Assembly: GCF_003611735.1 (NCBI RefSeq)
Contig: NZ_RAWG01000070.1
Span: 1-36,178, forward strand
Reading direction: 5' to 3'
Source of the DNA: Corallococcus sicarius
Lineage (GTDB): Bacteria > Myxococcota > Myxococcia > Myxococcales > Myxococcaceae
DNA: 36,178 nucleotides
The translations under genes and the position numbers were made by a program. The notes beneath the pieces were generated by a model. The model saw nothing but the letters and a program-made list of their open reading frames with translations, did no database searches and was not told the origin of the DNA. Below, in pieces: positions 7,984 to 19,302 of the stretch; position 1 is the first letter of the stretch, and each line of letters starts with the position of its first letter.

Positions 7984-9522
7984 ATGAAGCTGACGGATGT
8001 CCTCGCAGGGTGTGGAGCCGAGCAGACCTCGGGCGGCCGTTCCGCGGTCGACGTCACGGGAGTGACGCAGGATTCGCGGCGCGTGAAGCCGGGGGACCTC
8101 TTCATCGCCGTGCCCGGCCTGAAGGAAGATGGGGCCCAGTTCATCGGTGAGGCCGTGTCTCGCGGTGCCGTGGCGGTGGTGTCGGAGAAGCAGGGGCAGT
8201 CCTCGCAGGTGCCGTTCTTCAAGGTGAGCAGCGCGCGCAAGGCGCTGGCCCTCATCGCGGCGAACTTCTACGGCCGCCCCGCCGACAAGCTGACGCTCCT
8301 GGGCGTCACGGGAACGAACGGGAAGACGACGACGACGTACCTGCTGGAGGCCATCCTCGCGACGGCCGCCATGTACTCGGGCTCCTCCGCTCCCGGCGTC
8401 ATCGGGACGCTGGGCTACAAGTTCGGCGGCAAGACGACGGAGCTGGCCAACACCACGCCGGACCCGCTGGAGCTGCACCGCATCTTCCGCGAGATGGTGG
8501 ATGCCGGGGTGGAGACGGTGGTGATGGAGGTGTCCAGCCACGCGCTCGCGCAGGAGCGCGTGCACGGGCTCACGTTCAAGGCCGTGGGCTTCAGCAACCT
8601 GTCCCGCGACCACCTGGACTACCACAAGGACCTGGAGGAGTACTTCCAGGTGAAGCGCAAGCTCTTCGCGGAGAACCTCGCCGCCACGGGCACCGCGGTG
8701 GTGAACGGCGACGACACCTTCGCCAGCCGCATCTACAACGAGCTGCGCGGCCAGAAGCGCATGGCGTGGAAGTTCAGCCGCCTGGGGCCCGGTGAAATCT
8801 CCGGCTCGGACGCGACCTTCTCCCTCAAGGGCATCGAGGCCACGCTCAAGACGCCCGCGGGCGACATCAAGATCAAGAGCAAGCTCTTGGGCCCCCACAA
8901 CCTGGAGAACATCCTCCTGGCGACGGGCATCGCGCTGGGCGCGGGCATCTCGCGCTCGGACGTGAAGAGCGGCATCGAGCTCGTGTCCAAGGTGTCCGGC
9001 CGCATGGACCGCGCGGAGAACCACCGCGGCGGCCCCGCGCCGGCCGTGCTGGTGGACTACGCGCACACGGATGACGCGCTCAAGCGCTCCATCGAAGCGG
9101 CGCGCACGCTGGCCAAGGGCCGCGTCATCGTCGTCTTCGGCTGCGGCGGTGACCGCGACAAGGGCAAGCGTCCGCTGATGGGCGCCGTGGCCGCGGAGGG
9201 CGCCGACCTGGTGATGGTGACCAGCGACAACCCGCGCACGGAGGACCCGGAGGCCATCATCGCGGAGGTGACGCCGGGCCTGGAGAAGGGCGGCCTGCGC
9301 CGCATCTCCGCGGGCAAGGCGAAGGTCGGGGAGAAGGGCTACCTCGTGGACGCGGACCGCCGCGCCGCCATCGAGCAGGTCATCAACCTGGCCAAGGACG
9401 ACGACGTCGTCCTCATCGCCGGCAAGGGCCACGAGACCTACCAGACGGTGGGCAGCGAGAAGCACGCCTTCGACGACCGCGAGGTCGCCGCCAAGGCACT
9501 GGCCAACCGCATCCCGGGCTGA
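7984..9522 (+). CDS. murE: UDP-MurNAc-tripeptide synthetase MurE (meso-diaminopimelate-adding)
   Basis: MurE adds the third amino acid to UDP-MurNAc-L-Ala-D-Glu in the cytosol using ATP. The 512-aa product has the P-loop G110-TNGK114-TT and the carbamylated-lysine position K224 (YFQVKRKLF). The DNPR motif at 415-418 in the C-terminal domain is the accepted mark of meso-diaminopimelate specificity, in contrast to lysine-type enzymes, so the wall should be of the mDAP type. ATG at 7984 follows a good AAGGGGAAGAG ribosome site. murF begins 36 bp downstream. Confidence 0.96.
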   Translation: MKLTDVLAGCGAEQTSGGRSAVDVTGVTQDSRRVKPGDLFIAVPGLKEDGAQFIGEAVSRGAVAVVSEKQGQSSQVPFFKVSSARKALALIAANFYGRPADKLTLLGVTGTNGKTTTTYLLEAILATAAMYSGSSAPGVIGTLGYKFGGKTTELANTTPDPLELHRIFREMVDAGVETVVMEVSSHALAQERVHGLTFKAVGFSNLSRDHLDYHKDLEEYFQVKRKLFAENLAATGTAVVNGDDTFASRIYNELRGQKRMAWKFSRLGPGEISGSDATFSLKGIEATLKTPAGDIKIKSKLLGPHNLENILLATGIALGAGISRSDVKSGIELVSKVSGRMDRAENHRGGPAPAVLVDYAHTDDALKRSIEAARTLAKGRVIVVFGCGGDRDKGKRPLMGAVAAEGADLVMVTSDNPRTEDPEAIIAEVTPGLEKGGLRRISAGKAKVGEKGYLVDADRRAAIEQVINLAKDDDVVLIAGKGHETYQTVGSEKHAFDDREVAAKALANRIPG

Positions 9523-9558
9523 ACCGAAGGTCCACCGCCACCTCCCGCTCCTCCCTTC

Positions 9559-10959
9559 ATGGCCGCTCGATTCTCCGACGATGAGGTGGTGCAGGCGACC
9601 GGTGCGACCCGTCGCGGGGAAGCAGTCCCCGCGGGGTTTCCCGCCGTCTGCACCGACACGCGGTCGCTCACCCCGGGGTGCCTCTTCGTGGCGCTCCAGG
9701 GCGAGCGCTTCGACGCTCACGACTTCGTGGACGGCGCCATGCGTGGAGGGGCTGCGGGGGCGGTGGTGAAGCGGGGCAGGGCGCTGCCGGCCCTGCCCGC
9801 GAACTTCACGCTCTACGAGGTGGAGGACACCCTGGCCGCGCTGGGCGGCCTGGGCGCGCTGCACCGCCGTCGCTTCCGCATCCCGGTGGCGGCGGTGGGG
9901 GGCTCCAACGGGAAGACGACCACCAAGGAGATGGTGGGCGCCATCCTCGCCACGCGGGGCCCCGCGCTGAAGACCGAAGGCAACTTCAACAACGAGGTGG
10001 GCGTCCCCCTGACGCTCTTCCGGCTGGAGCCGTCCCACGTGGCGGCGGTCATCGAAGTGGGGATGAACCAGCCGGGCGAAATCGAACGGCTGACGCGCCG
10101 GGTGCGGCCCGACGCGGGCGTCATCACGGTGGTCCAGCCCGAGCATCTGGAGGGGCTGGGCAGCCTGGAGGGCGTGGCCGAGGCGGAGGGCGAACTCTTC
10201 CGCGAGCTGCTGCCCCAGGCCACCGCGGTGGTGAACCTGGACGACGCGCTCATCGTGCGCCAGGCCACGCGCAGCGGCGCGAAGCAGCTCACGTTTGGCC
10301 GCGCGGAGGGCGCCGACGTGCGCCTCACCGGCATCCAGACGCTGGGCCGCGACGGCATGGTGGCCACGGTCCGCCATGCCCAGAAGGACTGGCCGGTGCG
10401 CCTGCACTTCGTGGGGCCGCACAACGCGCAGAACGCGACCGCGGCGTTCGCGACGGCGCTGGCGCTGGGCTACTCCCCCGAGGAGTGCGTGCGGGGCCTG
10501 GAGACCGCGCGGCCGTACGCGCGGCGCCTCAACATCCTGGATGGCCAGAACGGCGTGATGGTGGTGGACGACTGCTACAACGCCAACCCCGCCTCCATGG
10601 AGGCGGCGCTCGTCACGCTGGGCACGCTGGTGCCGAAGGGCGGCCGGGCGGTGGCGGTGCTGGGCGACATGCTGGAGCTGGGCGCGGGCGAGTACGAGGC
10701 ACATGCCCAGCTGGGCGAGCTCGTCGCGCGCCATGCCTCGCTGGTCGCGTTCTTCGGGCCCCGGTCCTCCGGCGGCCACCAGAGCGCGAAGCTGGGAGAT
10801 GCTGGCGCGCACTTCACCGACGTGGAGCCCCTGGTGGCGTGGTTGACGCCCCGGCTCGCCCCCGGTGACGTGGTGCTGGTGAAGGCCAGTCGCGGCATGC
10901 GACTGGAGCGCGTGGTGGCCGCCCTGACGGGCACGGTCGCCCCCCAAGGGAGTCACTAA
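9559..10959 (+). CDS. murF: UDP-MurNAc-tripeptide:D-Ala-D-Ala ligase MurF
   Basis: MurF attaches D-Ala-D-Ala to the UDP-MurNAc tripeptide, completing the cytosolic pentapeptide precursor. The 466-aa product shows the three Mur ligase domains: an N-terminal substrate domain, the central ATPase with GSNGK119-TTTKE and EVGMNQPGEI, and a C-terminal domain with VVDDCYNANPASMEAAL and LGDMLELG. Length is normal. The ATG at 9559 gives a family-like N-terminus (MAARFSDDEVVQATGA); no strong Shine-Dalgarno is seen, suggesting translational coupling to murE. Its TAA abuts the GTG of mraY directly. Confidence 0.95.
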   Translation: MAARFSDDEVVQATGATRRGEAVPAGFPAVCTDTRSLTPGCLFVALQGERFDAHDFVDGAMRGGAAGAVVKRGRALPALPANFTLYEVEDTLAALGGLGALHRRRFRIPVAAVGGSNGKTTTKEMVGAILATRGPALKTEGNFNNEVGVPLTLFRLEPSHVAAVIEVGMNQPGEIERLTRRVRPDAGVITVVQPEHLEGLGSLEGVAEAEGELFRELLPQATAVVNLDDALIVRQATRSGAKQLTFGRAEGADVRLTGIQTLGRDGMVATVRHAQKDWPVRLHFVGPHNAQNATAAFATALALGYSPEECVRGLETARPYARRLNILDGQNGVMVVDDCYNANPASMEAALVTLGTLVPKGGRAVAVLGDMLELGAGEYEAHAQLGELVARHASLVAFFGPRSSGGHQSAKLGDAGAHFTDVEPLVAWLTPRLAPGDVVLVKASRGMRLERVVAALTGTVAPQGSH

Positions 10960-12138
10960 GTGCTGTACCTCCTGTACGAGCTCATCCAGAACACGGAAGC
11001 GGGGCGCGTCCTCAACTTCCTGCGCTACCCGACCTTCCGCATCATCGCCGCGGGCGTCTTCGCCCTGCTCCTGGGAATGCTCATCGGCCCCCGCCTCATC
11101 GCGCGGCTGCGCCTGAAGCAGCACGGGCAGAGCAACGTGCGCGAGGACACCCCGGACTCGCACCAGAAGAAGAAGGGCACGCCCACCATGGGCGGCGCGC
11201 TCATCCTGCTGTGCATCGCGGCGGGCACGCTCCTGTTCGCGGACCTGAAGAGCCGCGGCGTCTGGGTGATGATCCTCCTCACCTTCGGCTACGGCTTCAT
11301 CGGCTTCCTGGATGACTGGCTGAAGCTGTCCAAGCGCAACTCCAAGGGGCTCGCCGGGCGCAAGAAGATGGTGCTCCAGACCCTCTTCTTCCTCATCGCC
11401 GTCTTCGGACTGATGTGCACCTGGACGAAGGCGGACGGCTCGTTCGGGCCCACGCTGCTCATCGACACGCGGCTGACGCTGCCGTTCGTGCCGTCGCACT
11501 GGTTCAACCCGGACCTGGGCTGGTTCTACGTCGTGTTCGCGTGGATCGTCATCGTGGGCACGTCCAACGCGGTGAACCTCACGGACGGCCTGGACGGGCT
11601 GGCCATCGTGCCCACCATCGTGTCAGCGGTGACGTTCTGCGTGCTCTGCTACGTGGCGGGCACCACGCTGCACATCGCGGACACGGAGACGGTGAACGGC
11701 GTCGCGCGCCTCACCGCCACGCCGCTGTACCGCTACCTGGGCATCCTCCAGGTGCCGGGCGGCGCGGAGCTGGCCGTGTTCTGCGCGAGCATCGTGGGCG
11801 CGGGCATCTCCTTCCTCTGGTTCAACACCTATCCGGCGTCCGTGTTCATGGGCGACATCGGCTCGCTGGCCCTGGGCGGCGCGCTGGGCGCGCTGGCCGT
11901 GTTCTCGAAGAACGAGGTGGTGTCTGCCATCATCCACGGCATCTTCTTCGCAGAAGCGCTGAGCGTGATGATCCAGGTGGCCTCGTTCAAGATGACGGGG
12001 CGGCGCGTCTTCAAGATGGCGCCCGTGCACCACCACTTCGAGCTCAAGGGAATGGCCGAGCCGAAGATCATCGTGCGTTTCTGGATTGTCGCCATCCTCT
12101 GTGGTGGCGTGGCCCTGCTGTCCCTGAAGCTGCGCTAG
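10960..12138 (+). CDS. mraY: Phospho-MurNAc-pentapeptide transferase MraY
   Basis: MraY transfers phospho-MurNAc-pentapeptide from UDP to undecaprenyl phosphate, making lipid I at the inner membrane. The 392-aa polytopic protein has about ten membrane segments. It shows the loop KKKGTPTMGG, the catalytic N203-xx-N206-xx-D209-GLD212-GL motif and the HHH motif at 357-359 (HHHFELKGMAE). It starts at GTG 10960 immediately after the murF TAA, with CAAGGGAG as ribosome site inside the murF end. Compared with the enteric protein it has an expanded periplasmic stretch (about 155-185 and 235-265), as in other myxobacterial-type sequences (inference). Confidence 0.97.
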   Translation: MLYLLYELIQNTEAGRVLNFLRYPTFRIIAAGVFALLLGMLIGPRLIARLRLKQHGQSNVREDTPDSHQKKKGTPTMGGALILLCIAAGTLLFADLKSRGVWVMILLTFGYGFIGFLDDWLKLSKRNSKGLAGRKKMVLQTLFFLIAVFGLMCTWTKADGSFGPTLLIDTRLTLPFVPSHWFNPDLGWFYVVFAWIVIVGTSNAVNLTDGLDGLAIVPTIVSAVTFCVLCYVAGTTLHIADTETVNGVARLTATPLYRYLGILQVPGGAELAVFCASIVGAGISFLWFNTYPASVFMGDIGSLALGGALGALAVFSKNEVVSAIIHGIFFAEALSVMIQVASFKMTGRRVFKMAPVHHHFELKGMAEPKIIVRFWIVAILCGGVALLSLKLR

Positions 12139-12163
12139 GCGCGAAAAGGGGTCTGTCCCGCCC

Positions 12164-13543
12164 ATGAGCACGTCGCTGTCCGGTCGGAAGGTCGCGGTCT
12201 TCGGGCTGGCGAAAAGCGGCGTCGCCGCGCTGCGCCTGCTCCTGCAGCATGGCGCGAAGGTGACGGCGCTGGACGCGCGCTCGGAGGACGCGCTCGGCGA
12301 CGTGGCGAAGGAGCTCCAGGCGAAGGGCGTGACGCTCGTCACCGGCGCCACGCCTCCGGGGCTGCTCACCCGCCAGGACCTGGTGGTGGTGAGCCCGGGC
12401 GTGCCGCTGTCGCTGCCGGAGCTGGAGGCGGCGCGCACCGCGGGCGTCCCCGTGTGCGGCGAGATTGAGCTCGCGTGGCGCTTCCTGGAGTACGCCGGGG
12501 CCACGCGGCTCCTGGGCATCACCGGCACCAACGGCAAGAGCACCACCACGGCCCTCACCGGGGAGCTGTACGCCAAAGGCGGCCAGCGCACCTTCGTGGG
12601 CGGCAACCTGGGCCGTCCGCTGGCGGAGGCCGCGGTGTCGCCCGGGGACTGGGATGCGCTGGTGGTGGAGCTGTCCAGCTTCCAACTGGAGGGCATCCAC
12701 ACGCTGCGCCCCCTCGGCGCGGCCATCCTCAACCTCACGCCGGACCACCTGGACCGCTACGCGGACCAGGGCGAGTACGGGGCGGCCAAGGCGCGCATCT
12801 TCATGAACCAGGACGCGGGCCGCGACTTCGCGGTGGTGAACGCGGACGACGCGGCGGTGATGACGCTGGCGGCCTCCGCGCGCGTGCCCGTGTACGGCTT
12901 CAGCCTCACCGGCCGCCCGGTGGTGGACGCGCCAAAGCTCGCGGGGCTCGCGCTGGCCCAGGACGGCGGCTTCCGGCTGGAGTTCGCGGGCGAGGACTTC
13001 ACGCTGACGAACCGCGCGCTCCGGGGCGCGCACAACGCCCAGAACGCGATGGCCGCCGCGCTGCTGGCCCGGCTGGGCGGCATCTCCCGGGACGCGGTGC
13101 AGGCGGGGCTGGACAGCTACCCGGGCCTGCCGCACCGGCTGGAGAGCGTGCGCGTGCTGGACGGCGTGGAGTGGGTGAACGACTCCAAGGCTACCAACGT
13201 GGACTCGGTGCTGGTGGCGCTCCGGGCGTTCGCGGGCGACGTGTGGCTCATCGCGGGCGGCAAGGGCAAGGGCGCGCCCTACGCGCCCATGGTGGAAGCA
13301 GGGCAGGGGAAGGTGAAGGGCGTGCTGACCATGGGCCAGGACGCGGACGCGCTGGCGCGGGCGTACGCCAATGAGGCGCCGGTGCACGCGTGCGGCACGC
13401 TGGACGCGGCGGTGGCGAAGGCGCGCGGGCTCGCGAAGGCGGGGGACACGGTGCTGCTGTCCCCGGCGTGCGCGTCGTACGACCAGTTCAAGAACTTCGA
13501 GGACCGGGGCGACACGTTCAAGCGCCTCGTCGGGGCGCTCTGA
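12164..13543 (+). CDS. murD: UDP-MurNAc-L-alanine:D-glutamate ligase MurD
   Basis: MurD adds D-Glu to UDP-MurNAc-L-Ala. The 459-aa product starts with a Rossmann-like UDP-binding domain (KVAVFGLAKSGVAAL) and continues with the ATPase P-loop G121-TNGK125-STT, LSSFQLEGI and LTPDHLDRY. The C-terminal domain has WVNDSKATNVDSVLVAL and GGKGKGAPY, and the end (SPACASYDQFKNFEDRGDTF) is characteristic. ATG is at 12164, 25 bp after mraY. ftsW begins 5 bp after its stop. Confidence 0.96.
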   Translation: MSTSLSGRKVAVFGLAKSGVAALRLLLQHGAKVTALDARSEDALGDVAKELQAKGVTLVTGATPPGLLTRQDLVVVSPGVPLSLPELEAARTAGVPVCGEIELAWRFLEYAGATRLLGITGTNGKSTTTALTGELYAKGGQRTFVGGNLGRPLAEAAVSPGDWDALVVELSSFQLEGIHTLRPLGAAILNLTPDHLDRYADQGEYGAAKARIFMNQDAGRDFAVVNADDAAVMTLAASARVPVYGFSLTGRPVVDAPKLAGLALAQDGGFRLEFAGEDFTLTNRALRGAHNAQNAMAAALLARLGGISRDAVQAGLDSYPGLPHRLESVRVLDGVEWVNDSKATNVDSVLVALRAFAGDVWLIAGGKGKGAPYAPMVEAGQGKVKGVLTMGQDADALARAYANEAPVHACGTLDAAVAKARGLAKAGDTVLLSPACASYDQFKNFEDRGDTFKRLVGAL

Positions 13544-13548
13544 CCGTC

Positions 13549-14712
13549 ATGAAGACCTCTCCTCCGGCCGCCCCCGTGCGGTTCGACCCCATCCTGCTGT
13601 GCGCCGTGCTGGCGCTCGTCACGCTGGGCCTGGTGATGACGTACTCGGCCAGCGCCGTGCTCGCGCAGGACAAGCTGGGTGACAGCCTCTACTTCCTCAA
13701 GCGCCAGCTGGTGGCCGCGGGCCTGGGCGTCGTCGCCATGGCGGTGATGATGAAGCTGGGCTGGCGGCGGCTGGCGCGGCTGGCGTACCCGCTGCTCATC
13801 GTCGCCATCGTGCTGATGGTGCTGGTGGCCATCCCCGGCATCGGCACCACGGCGGGCGGCGCGCGCCGGTGGATCCGCGTGCCGGGCTTCAGCATCCAGC
13901 CGGCGGAGATCGCCAAGTTCGCGTGGCTCGTCTACCTGTCCTATTCGCTCGCGAAGAAGCGGGAGAAGGTGGCCACGTTCTCCATCGGCTTCCTGCCGCA
14001 CCTGGCCCTGTGCGGCATCCTGGTGTTCCTGTGCATGCTCCAGCCGGACTTCGGCAGCAGCGTGCTCCTGGTGTTCATGCTCTTCGTGCTGCTGTTCGCG
14101 GCGGGCACGAAGCTCAGCTACCTCGTGGGGTCGGTGCTGCTCGCGCTGCCGCTCGCGTTGGTGGCCATCAGCACCAGTCCCTACCGCATGAAGCGCATCC
14201 TCGCGTTCATGGACCCGTGGGCCCACCGTCACGACGTGGGCTACCAGGTGGTGGAGTCGCTGATGTCCATCGGCTCCGGCGGCATCACCGGCCTGGGGCT
14301 GGGCGACGGCCGGCAGAAGCTGTTCTTCCTGCCGGAGGCGCACACGGACTTCATCTTCTCCATCCTCGGTGAGGAGCTGGGCCTCATCGGCGTGGGCCTG
14401 CTCGTGTCGCTGTACGCCGTCGTCCTGTGGCGCGGCATCCGCGCGAGCCTCGCGGCGGGGGAGACCTTCGGCACCTACCTGGGCCTGGGCATCAGCTCCA
14501 TCATCGCGTTCCAGGCCACGGTGAACATGTGCGTGGCCATGGGCCTCTTGCCCACGAAGGGGCTGACGCTGCCGTTCGTGTCCTACGGCGGCACGTCGCT
14601 GGTGGTGCTGATGGGCTCCGCGGGCGTGCTGCTGTCGCTGAGCGCGAACACCCAGGGCGCGTCCAGGCCGGTGCGCGCGGGGACGACGGACCTGCGGGAG
14701 GTGACGGCGTGA
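13549..14712 (+). CDS. ftsW: Septal peptidoglycan glycosyltransferase FtsW
   Basis: FtsW is the SEDS-family polymerase that works with FtsI at the septum. The 387-aa product has about ten membrane segments. Family signatures include YSASAVLAQ after TM1, the large periplasmic loop region with [10 protein letters not shown], and [11 protein letters not shown] near the C-terminus. ATG at 13549 ([13 protein letters not shown]) fits the family. The frame is open upstream into murD, but that stretch is a shadow. The stop overlaps the murG GTG by 4 bp. The order murD-ftsW-murG is the standard dcw order. Confidence 0.96.
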   Translation: MKTSPPAAPVRFDPILLCAVLALVTLGLVMTYSASAVLAQDKLGDSLYFLKRQLVAAGLGVVAMAVMMKLGWRRLARLAYPLLIVAIVLMVLVAIPGIGTTAGGARRWIRVPGFSIQPAEIAKFAWLVYLSYSLAKKREKVATFSIGFLPHLALCGILVFLCMLQPDFGSSVLLVFMLFVLLFAAGTKLSYLVGSVLLALPLALVAISTSPYRMKRILAFMDPWAHRHDVGYQVVESLMSIGSGGITGLGLGDGRQKLFFLPEAHTDFIFSILGEELGLIGVGLLVSLYAVVLWRGIRASLAAGETFGTYLGLGISSIIAFQATVNMCVAMGLLPTKGLTLPFVSYGGTSLVVLMGSAGVLLSLSANTQGASRPVRAGTTDLREVTA

Positions 14713-15856
14713 AGGTGCTCATCGCGGGCGGCGGCACCGGAGGCCACCTCTTCCCGGGCATCGCGCTGGCCGAAGAGGTCGTCACGCGCCACCATGCCAA
14801 CGAGGTCGTCTTCGTGGGCACCGAGCGGGGCCTGGAGGCCCGCGTGGTGCCGAAGGAGGGCTACCCGCTGGAGTTCGTGAAGGTGCAGGGACTCAAGGGC
14901 AAGGGCTTCTGGGGCCTCATCAAGGGGCTGCTCGCGCTGCCGATGGCGTTCCTCGCGTCGTTCCGCATCCTGTCGCGCCAGAAGCCGGACGTGGTGGTGG
15001 GCGTGGGCGGCTACGCGAGCGGGCCGGTGGTGCTGGCCGCGTGGATGATGGGCATTCCCACCGCCATCCAGGAGCAGAACGCGCTGCCGGGCCTCACCAA
15101 CAAGGTGCTGGGCCGCATCGTGAAGGTCGTCTTCACCGCCTTCGAGGAAGCCAGAGCGTTCTTCCCCGAAGCCAAGGTGCAGATGATTGGCAACCCCATC
15201 CGCCGCAAGCTGATGGACAACTACCTGCGCAGCAGCGCGGCGCACGAGAAGTTCTCCGTGCTCATCTTCGGCGGCAGCCTGGGCGCGCGCGGCCTCAACA
15301 ACCGCATGCTGGACGCGCTGGACTTCCTGGGCGACCTGAAGGACCAGGTCTCCTTCGTGCACCAGACGGGCAAGAACGACCTGGAGACGGTGAAGAAGGG
15401 CTACGCGGACAAGGGCTTCGGCGCGCAGGCCACGGTGGTGGAGTTCATCGACGACATGTCCTCCGCCTACGCCCAGGCGGACCTCGTCATCTGCCGCGCG
15501 GGCGCCACGTCGCTGGCGGAGCTGACGGTGTGCAAGAAGGCCAGCATCCTGGTGCCCTTCCCGCACGCGACGGACAACCACCAGGAGGTGAACGCCCGGG
15601 CGCTGGTGGACGCGGGCGCGGCGCTGATGTTCCGCGAGGCGGAGCTCACCGGGGAGCACCTGGCCCAGACGCTGCGCGGGCTGATGACGGACCCGGTGAA
15701 GCTCAAGCAGATGGCGAAGAAGGCCGGCATCCTGGGGCGGCCCGCGGCCGCGAAGGAGCTGGCGGACGTGTGCGTGGACCTGACGACGCAGGCCTGGGGT
15801 CCCCAGGGCCGCGACCGCGGGTCGAAGGACGAGAAGAAGGCACCCGGGAGCAAGGC

Positions 15857-15860
<4 letters not shown>
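14709..15860 (+). CDS. murG: Lipid II synthase MurG (GlcNAc transferase)
   Basis: MurG transfers GlcNAc from UDP-GlcNAc to lipid I, giving lipid II on the inner face of the membrane. The 383-aa GT28-family protein starts with the glycine-rich loop [17 protein letters not shown]. It continues with [29 protein letters not shown], the second G-loop [11 protein letters not shown], and [12 protein letters not shown] before [14 protein letters not shown], which binds the nucleotide sugar. The start is GTG at 14709, overlapping the ftsW stop. The last about 25 residues are a charged tail ([16 protein letters not shown]) beyond the usual end. The stop overlaps the murC ATG. Confidence 0.97.
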
Positions 15861-17281
<1,421 letters not shown>

Positions 17282-17284
17282 GGG

Positions 17285-18217
17285 ATGGAGGCGGGTGTCG
17301 CCACTGTGCTCGCGGCGCGCGTGGCGCGGCTGCCGGGCCTGGACGTGAAGCCGGGCGAGCCCCTGGCGCCGCTCATCAGCGTGCGCGTGGGCGGCCCGGC
17401 CGAAGCGCTGGTGCGGCCCCGCTCGCCGGATGCGCTGGTGGAGTTGCTGCGCTTCGCCCGCGAGGAGGGCGTGCCCGTCACGGTGCTGGGCGGCGGCGCC
17501 AACACGCTGGTGGGGGACGGCGGCGTGCCGGGCCTCACGGTGAAGCTTCCTCCGGACTTGTTCCCGGAGGTGGTGGACGTCGGCCCGGACGGCGGGCAGG
17601 TGACGCTGGGGACGGGCGCCGCCATCGCGCGGCTCGTCAACGTGATGCGGGCGCAGGGGCTGGTGGGCGCGGAGTTCCTCGCGGGCATCCCCGGCACCCT
17701 GGGCGGCGCGGTGACGATGAACGCCGGCACGAAGAACGGCGAATGCTTCCGGGTGGTGGACGCCATCGAGGTGGCCACGGTGGACGGGGTGGGGTGGCTG
17801 GACAAAACGCAGGTGCCGCACACCTACCGTCACGCCACGCTGCCGCCTGGAGGTATCGTCACGCGCGTGCGCTTCGTGCTTCCCAGGGGTGACGTGGTGG
17901 CGAGCAAGGCCGCGATGGACGCGGACCTGGGCTACAGGAAGCGCACGCAGCCGTTGAGTCAGCCCAACTTCGGCAGCGTGTTCACCAACCCGCCGGGCGA
18001 CCATGCCGGGCGGCTGATTGAACTTGTCGGCCTGAAGGGGCACACCCTGGGGCGTGCGCAGGTGTCCCCGCTGCACGCCAATTGGATCGTCAACCTGGGC
18101 GGCGCCACCGCCCGCGACGTGCGCGGCCTCCTCACCCTGATGCAGACGCGGGTGCTGGAAGCCACGGGCGTCACCCTGCAACCCGAAGTCAAATGCGTCG
18201 GAGTGTTCCTGCCATGA
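17285..18217 (+). CDS. murB: UDP-N-acetylenolpyruvoylglucosamine reductase MurB
   Basis: MurB reduces enolpyruvyl-UDP-GlcNAc to UDP-MurNAc with FAD and NADPH. The 310-aa product has the FAD-binding VLGGGANTLVGDGG and EFLAGIPGTLGGAVTMNAG. The catalytic serine is in FGSVFTNP (Ser231) and the terminal glutamate in LQPEVK (Glu301). The proton-donor loop and the shorter C-terminal part resemble the type II form common outside enterics. ATG is at 17285. The stop overlaps the ddl ATG by 4 bp, so the two are translationally coupled. Confidence 0.96.
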   Translation: MEAGVATVLAARVARLPGLDVKPGEPLAPLISVRVGGPAEALVRPRSPDALVELLRFAREEGVPVTVLGGGANTLVGDGGVPGLTVKLPPDLFPEVVDVGPDGGQVTLGTGAAIARLVNVMRAQGLVGAEFLAGIPGTLGGAVTMNAGTKNGECFRVVDAIEVATVDGVGWLDKTQVPHTYRHATLPPGGIVTRVRFVLPRGDVVASKAAMDADLGYRKRTQPLSQPNFGSVFTNPPGDHAGRLIELVGLKGHTLGRAQVSPLHANWIVNLGGATARDVRGLLTLMQTRVLEATGVTLQPEVKCVGVFLP

Positions 18218-19170
18218 GCGTCGGTCCCCGAGGCTTCACCCCGGAAGAGTTGAAGTCGAAGCGCGTGGGCGTGCTGTTCGGCGGCCTCTCCTCCGAGCGC
18301 GAGGTGTCCCTGCGCACCGGCGCCGCGGTGGCCGGCGCGCTCCGCGGGCTGGGCTACGACGTGGTGGACATCGACGTGGGCAGGGACCTGCCCGCGCGCC
18401 TCATCGCGGAGAAGGTGGACGTGGCGTGGCTCGCGCTGCACGGCCGCTACGGCGAGGACGGCTGCATCCAGGGCCTGCTGGAGGCCATGTTCATCCCCTA
18501 CACCGGCAGCGGCGTGATGGCCTCCGCGGTGGGCATGGACAAGGTGTACGCGAAGGAGATCTTTGTCTCGCGCGGCATCCCCACGCCGCCCTACCGCGCC
18601 TTCGCCTCGGCGGAGGCGGCGCTCGCGGAAGGCGACCGCCTGCCATTCCCCTTCCCGGTGGTGGTGAAGCCCAGCCGCGAGGGCAGCAGCGTGGGCGTGC
18701 ACATCTGCAAGACGCGCGACGAGTACACGGCCGCCGTGAAGGAGGCTGCGACGCACGCGGGCACGCTGCTCGTGGAGCAGTTCATCAAGGGCCGCGAGGT
18801 GCAGGGCGGCGTGCTGGACAACGAGGCGCTGGGCGTCATCGAGGTCAAGGCGGCCCGCGAGTTCTACGACTACGAGGCCAAGTACAAGGCGGGCAGCGGC
18901 ACCCAGTACCTCTTCCCCGCGCCCCTGCCTCCGGACCTGTACGCGCGCGTCAACGCCGTCTCCCTCGCCGCGCACGTGGCGCTGGGGTGTGCGGGCGGGT
19001 CGCGCTCGGACGTCATCGTCACGGAGTCCGGTGACGTATTCCTGCTGGAAATCAACACGCTGCCCGGAATGACGGCCTCCAGCCTGCTGCCGAAAATCGC
19101 GGCGGGGCGGGGCATCGACTTCCCGGCGCTGTGTGAGCGGCTGCTCCAGGGCGCTTCGCTCAAGGCTTGA
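18214..19170 (+). CDS. ddl: D-alanine-D-alanine ligase
   Basis: This ATP-grasp enzyme makes D-Ala-D-Ala for MurF. The 318-aa product contains GVLFGGLSSEREVSL in the first domain and WLALHGRYGEDGCIQG, followed by YTGSGVMASAVGMDK, VVKPSREGSSVGV and the metal-binding end LLEINTLPGMTASSLLPK. Length and motif order match DdlB-type ligases found in dcw clusters. The ATG at 18214 overlaps the murB stop. A 132-bp gap with a hairpin separates it from ftsQ. Confidence 0.96.
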   Translation: MSVGPRGFTPEELKSKRVGVLFGGLSSEREVSLRTGAAVAGALRGLGYDVVDIDVGRDLPARLIAEKVDVAWLALHGRYGEDGCIQGLLEAMFIPYTGSGVMASAVGMDKVYAKEIFVSRGIPTPPYRAFASAEAALAEGDRLPFPFPVVVKPSREGSSVGVHICKTRDEYTAAVKEAATHAGTLLVEQFIKGREVQGGVLDNEALGVIEVKAAREFYDYEAKYKAGSGTQYLFPAPLPPDLYARVNAVSLAAHVALGCAGGSRSDVIVTESGDVFLLEINTLPGMTASSLLPKIAAGRGIDFPALCERLLQGASLKA

Positions 19171-19194
19171 GGCGCTCCCCGTCTTCTTGGAGTT

Positions 19195-19214
19195 CCGGCC
19201 CCTTATAGGGCCGG
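19195..19214 (+). terminator. Hairpin between ddl and ftsQ (weak or attenuating)
   Basis: CCGGCCC and GGGCCGG form a perfect 7-bp stem around CTTATA. A second small hairpin, GGGG-TGT-CCCC (19213-19223), overlaps it and is mutually exclusive with it. No T-run follows, so full termination is doubtful. Its place in one of the few real gaps of the cluster suggests processing, attenuation or an internal promoter region. Confidence 0.3.
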
Positions 19215-19302
19215 GGTGTCCCCGCGGGCCGCTACAGCCACATGCCTGTAGCCAAAAACTGGCGTGAAGCGATCTCCGCACGCAGCATGCGCCTCCCTAC
19301 CC

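Noticed and set aside
5662..11499. Minus-strand open frame of 1945 codons opposite ftsI, murE, murF and mraY
   Set aside because: Long antisense frames are expected in GC-rich DNA with strong GC3 bias. The translation is low-complexity (Arg, His, Gln, Leu rich) with no family motifs, and all plus-strand genes here are intact.
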